A stretch of DNA of 64,000 nt, taken from assembly GCF_035582795.1 (NCBI RefSeq), contig NC_134367.1, positions 2,296,501 to 2,360,500 of the forward strand, written 5' to 3'. The notes under the pieces were generated by a model, which saw only the letters and a program-made list of their open reading frames with translations, was not told where the DNA came from and did not search any database. The translations under genes and the position numbers were made by a program. The stretch comes from Mycteria americana. Its lineage: Eukaryota > Chordata > Aves > Ciconiiformes > Ciconiidae. Each line of letters begins with the position of its first letter. The first letter of the stretch is position 1. This document shows positions 59,901 through 64,000 of the stretch, one piece after another.

Positions 59901-62900
59901 TCTCTGTTACTGGCCCAAGTCTTGCATAGGCTCATCACTTTGCTTTAATTTCCACTCTGGGTATATAGCAACTCAGTAGTTATTAAGTAAGTCTGGAGAA
60001 CAGTTAGTAATGCTTTTTCATAATTGTTCTAACAATGTAATTGTTTTAATGTGAGCCAATGGCTAAAGTTAATGCATGGAGCTTTCATGCTCCTGCGGCT
60101 GAGGAGAGCGCGACTGAGAGCAAGAAACAAAGAACATCCGTGTTCTCACGTGATAGTGCAGTGCTGCGCCTTCAGAAATCCTCCGGTCCGAATGATCGGA
60201 TTTATTCTGCTTGGAATAGTCTGGATATCTCATGAGCCATGTGGCTTTTGGTATTTAGAACCAGAAAAGTTTCCTTTCGTTTCTTGTGGATGCAGGGAAG
60301 TCTCCTGATCCTGTTGAGACTGTTTCACACAGACTTGAGCTATTCTGAAGCTCCTGAAGTATGTATTGGCTTTGCCACTAGCTCTTAAATGAGGGCTAAA
60401 TCAGGTTAGCCATTACCTTTTTTTCAGGTGCTTTTAGTTCCTCAAGTCTTCAGCTTGTGCAGCCTAGTAGCCAGAATGGTGGCGTGGATTTGCTTGTTGG
60501 ATAAGAGTAAACCAGGCAAGTTGCAAGAATTTAATAACCTGGAAAAATAATTTTATTTTACAGTGACAAATGCTACTACATTTTACTGGGAAATGCGCAG
60601 TGTGAGTATAATATTCTAAGTCTCAAAGCAATGACAGCAATGGAAATGGTTATGAAAGTGAGACTGTTGGATCAGATTCCCTTTGGTCTTTCCCCCACTT
60701 CTCCCATTTTCAACAAAAGGATGGGTTAATTTGAATTTCATTGCTTTTTATCCTTAGGGAAATATCAAATGATCAGTGTTATTGTGGAACCGTGCCCCAA
60801 AGGAGGGGGACAGGTGTTGTGTTTGTGCTTTCACTTCACATATGCAGCAAGCTCATTAATTTGCGATTTCATACATTTTAGTGGGAAGAGGCCACTGGTC
60901 TCTGTCACTAAAAAGCAACCGTGATTGATCGTTCAGGGGCAGAAGGGGAAAAGATTCAGAAATTAGTTATATAAGCATCTTAAATTAACAATGTGCCTAC
61001 AAAGAAGCGTTGGGTTTTCCCTGGAGGAATGCTGAAATTGATGTTTTTAACCTCCTTTCTGAACACCTGCCACTGTGTGTTTCAGTAGGGGAACAATGCA
61101 TTCAAACGAATGTCTTCTTGTATTCACTAAGGAAAGGACATTTCTCTTTGATGATCTGTACCAACCCAGCTGCTACGCCAACCCAGCAGATGGGAGGAAA
61201 AAAATGGGTTACAGAAATCTCGCTATCGCATATGCAATCTTGGTATCTGACAGAACTTGTTTGTTGGTCTTCACTAGGTGAAACATCGGTGCCCGTGCTG
61301 CTTGCGAGACGTGTCTGAACAGAATAGAGCGGAGTGTAGAGCACGCAATCCAAACCCCTGCGTCTACATCTTGTTGCCTATTTTTTCTTGTTAGCTGAAT
61401 GCCTCTGAAGGCCTAGAGCTGCACAGCAAGACAAATTCAATTCAGGGACTTAGATCTGTACAATCTAGCATTCACATCGGTGTCCACATGAAGCCCGTCA
61501 AGGCTTTCCAACCACATCTTCATATGTGGCTGCCTTTGAGCAGGTCCAACTCAATGTGCAATGAACAGGCTGTCACTCAAGAACGATGCTAACTGATTTG
61601 TGCCGGCTTTGCTAAATTGCCAAGTTCTCATGTTGCTAGAGTGTACGAGCCCCTTCTGCATCTCCGGGAAGGCGATTGGGTACGAAGGAAAATGGAGAAT
61701 CACCACCAGTATTACCTTTCCTCTAGGAGAGGTTCTCATCTTGAAGGTTGTCGCCACTGGCCGCCTTCTGGTCTCTGTTTCCTTGACACTGTCTGCCCTC
61801 AAGGAAAGGCAGCTCCTGATGTTCAGAGCAGACCAGCATGCTTGTAAGACAGGCTTTTATCTAGAAAGAAAGGTATTGTCACAGTTTTTTAAGGCCCAGA
61901 GGAGATCTGCAGCGTCTCTAGATCCGAGTCAGTGGCTCACCAATATATAAGAGGTATTTTGAAAGCCTTTGATACATGATAATGAGGAGAGCGCTGAGGT
62001 TAACAGACGTAAAGAAGGGTCTGGCAAGGGTGCCAAGAGGGAAACAGAAGAAATGACTGCATTAAATTACTTAGTAGATGTTCACAGTTATTGTTTCAGC
62101 TGATAACGCGAGTGTAGCAGGCCTAAACTGTAGTATTAGTTTTAGAGGTTTTTTTCCTCATTGGCTGCATCTGCAGTGGAATTCAATCTCTAATATTAAA
62201 GGGATCACTTTTATAATGGGTTTCATGCTTCTCCATCTGTGCCAAAAAAGTAATAGTATTTGAGAGCTGTTATTTTATAGCTGAAACGGTGTTCGCCCTC
62301 TATTTTTAGATGCACGTTGGGACTTTTTATTAGTGTTTCACAACTTGGATTACTTGCAGAACAAAACTGAAAGTTGAAGTTAATGCTCATACAGAGCTAA
62401 TTGCAAGGGAAATTACTGTAATATATAATCTGCGGTTAATACTGAAGTCCTAAACTAGACAGCTAAGGTGAGCTGGATGGTGCTGCAGCTGCAGAGGGTA
62501 TTTTGTGATCAAGTGCTGCTTTAGATCCCTACTTTGAAAGCTGAATATCTAAAACTCAGTCAGTGTTTAAACCATTGGGGGTGGCACGAGGATGTCCACA
62601 TCTCTACAGGAAGGGTAGAGGATGTAGCGTGTTACTATATGAAAGTTATTGCAGTACATCAATAATGCGTTGTAACACAAAAATGTAACAAAGAATGCCT
62701 TCAACATACCTTGCTAAAATACTCTTAAATCTTTAATTGTATCTTGATAAGCTACATACCATGCACTTAAAATCAAAGCACAAACAGCAGCAGATTGTAT
62801 TTCTTAGGCTCTTTTTTTCATGTGCCACTGAGAGTGTGCTTTTTATGATATTTAACAGTCTATCTCCTGAGTAAATTACAACATAATAACTATTAGCAGT

Positions 62901-64000
62901 GCTTTGCTTGCACTGTAAGTCTATAAAAGAAGAGGACATTCTGCATAGAGAGTTCACATTAGTGATTTTTACTCCTTGTTATTACAGTATTTGTTATGTG
63001 TAGTTGTATGGAGCTCAGCATAAGTCAGCAGCTGTGAAGGGTTTTGTAGAAAAATAGGAGATGAAAATACCTTTAAAATTCTTAGTAACTGCATTTCCGT
63101 TTCTTTTCCTTCTTTCCGTTATATCAACAGTTTAGCTTTCAGGGGTGTTTCTTAAATAAACTTTGATATTTGTAGCAAACAGTCTCAATGATGTAAGTTT
63201 ACCCATTTTGTTGTTCTCATAAAAGGACTGCAACATTTTCATTCAGAACTTTTTACTGGAGAGAGATTTTATCTGAGAATACAATTTTAAAAGAAAAACT
63301 TGTATTCCCATTCTTGCCATCTCTCAATTTCCAAATTGTATGTTCTACCACACTTCAGTTTTAGTAGTTTTAAAATTGCAACCATTTTTCACTCAAAGTT
63401 GAAATATTTCCGTTAGAAAGAGCAATAAATACATACTGTTTCTTTAGATGTTTCCCTACATCGTCACTTTTGAGGAGGTATGTAGACTCAATTAGTGCTT
63501 AAAGAAGTTTGCATTTGTTTAAGCTCAAACATATTTGCTTATATTCTGAATTCTTAAAAACACAGTTGGAAAGTGCATCAAGTGACCTTATTACGTAAGC
63601 ATGGACGGCATCAGGGACCCGAGTGTCTCATTTGTCGATTAACCAGTCTGCCCATTTTTCTTCATTTCTGTTGTACCCAAAAATTGGGTGACTTCTCTCT
63701 TGCCTCAAATTTGCAAAAGGCCTTCTGCAAAGAATCAGACAAAGCTGAGCTAACGGGCTGGAGAAAAGGAGACAATTATAATCTCTGCAGGCATGGGAGG
63801 ATGGTCTTCTACAGCATCTAGGACCGCATTATATATTCTCTGCATCATCTTCTCTGTCCAAGAAGATAACTAGAAACTCGGGATCTCGTCCAGTTTTCAC
63901 TGTCATCTTCAAAGGCGGTTACGCATGCAGATGTCATGTTTTAAAGAATTTGGAATTTAGTGAAGCGTTGTCTCCTCTTTTAGTCATTCAACTAAGACAA

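Larger units (their letters stand above)
45985..64000 (+). other. FZD3 intron 4 (incomplete at the right edge)
   Basis: At least 18 kb follow the exon 4 donor. I searched by eye for the expected next exon (VTQMSRPDL and later KTCFEWASFF) and did not find it. Two CR1 fragments and a 17-bp tandem repeat are listed. Small inverted repeats around 55548-55582 (CCACGG...CCGTGGG...CCCACGG) could form short hairpins. The other frames are short and unrecognised. Confidence 0.65.

Noticed and set aside
60051-61950. Open frames of 85-116 codons near 60051, 61010 and 61600
   Set aside because: No recognised domain, no exon borders tying them together, and overlapping frames on other strands look equally good.
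1-64000. CRISPR arrays, bacterial operons, insertion sequences, intact endogenous retrovirus
   Set aside because: The sequence is plainly vertebrate; no regular spaced repeats other than the minisatellites, and no gag/pol/env-like frames were seen.

Overview
The window is nuclear DNA from a bird. CR1 LINE fragments occur throughout, several with the typical avian 3' ends (ATTCTATGATT-like tails), coding exons are small and lie in very long introns, and the two recognisable proteins are vertebrate genes. Two divergent genes share one CpG-rich promoter at about 12.3-12.9 kb. FBXO16 (F-box protein 16) runs leftward on the minus strand. FZD3 (Frizzled-3, a Wnt/planar-cell-polarity receptor) runs rightward on the plus strand. 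Both are cut by the window edges. This FBXO16-FZD3 head-to-head order is also the human 8p21 order, which supports both calls.

Left part (1 to about 12.4 kb): FBXO16 territory. A likely noncoding first exon ends at 12382. The start-codon exon is 5856-5998 on the minus strand and encodes the first 32 residues. It ends in a GC-type splice donor. The F-box exons must lie left of base 1. The introns hold CR1 fragments, including a nested insertion at 195-1870 and a CR1 with a pentanucleotide tail at 10843-11114, and one exon-like 83-nt segment of unknown identity (4366-4448).

Promoter (12.28-12.99 kb): a CpG island with GC boxes, two CCAAT boxes, a YY1-type site and a full-consensus RFX X-box. 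Degenerate G-rich minisatellites lie in the first introns on both sides. The FZD3-side array (about 13.0-13.9 kb, roughly 65-bp period) repeats a splice-acceptor-like segment in each unit.

Right part (12.6-64 kb): FZD3. Noncoding exon 1 ends at 12761. Exon 2 (17845-18365) carries a uORF-rich leader and codons 1-63. Exon 3 is 43183-43379 and exon 4 is 44967-45984. Together they encode 468 residues in one continuous frame: signal peptide, ten-cysteine Wnt-binding domain and transmembrane segments 1-6. Transmembrane segment 7 and the cytoplasmic tail were not found and should lie beyond base 64000. The introns hold old CR1/L3-like fragments, a 19-bp perfect inverted repeat, a dispersed 83-bp duplication, a GC-rich patch and a block with two RFX-like palindromes. 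I found no rRNA, tRNA, CRISPR, prokaryotic or intact viral feature. No wholly new system is evident. The most unusual items are the promoter with its flanking repeat arrays and a few intronic structures.
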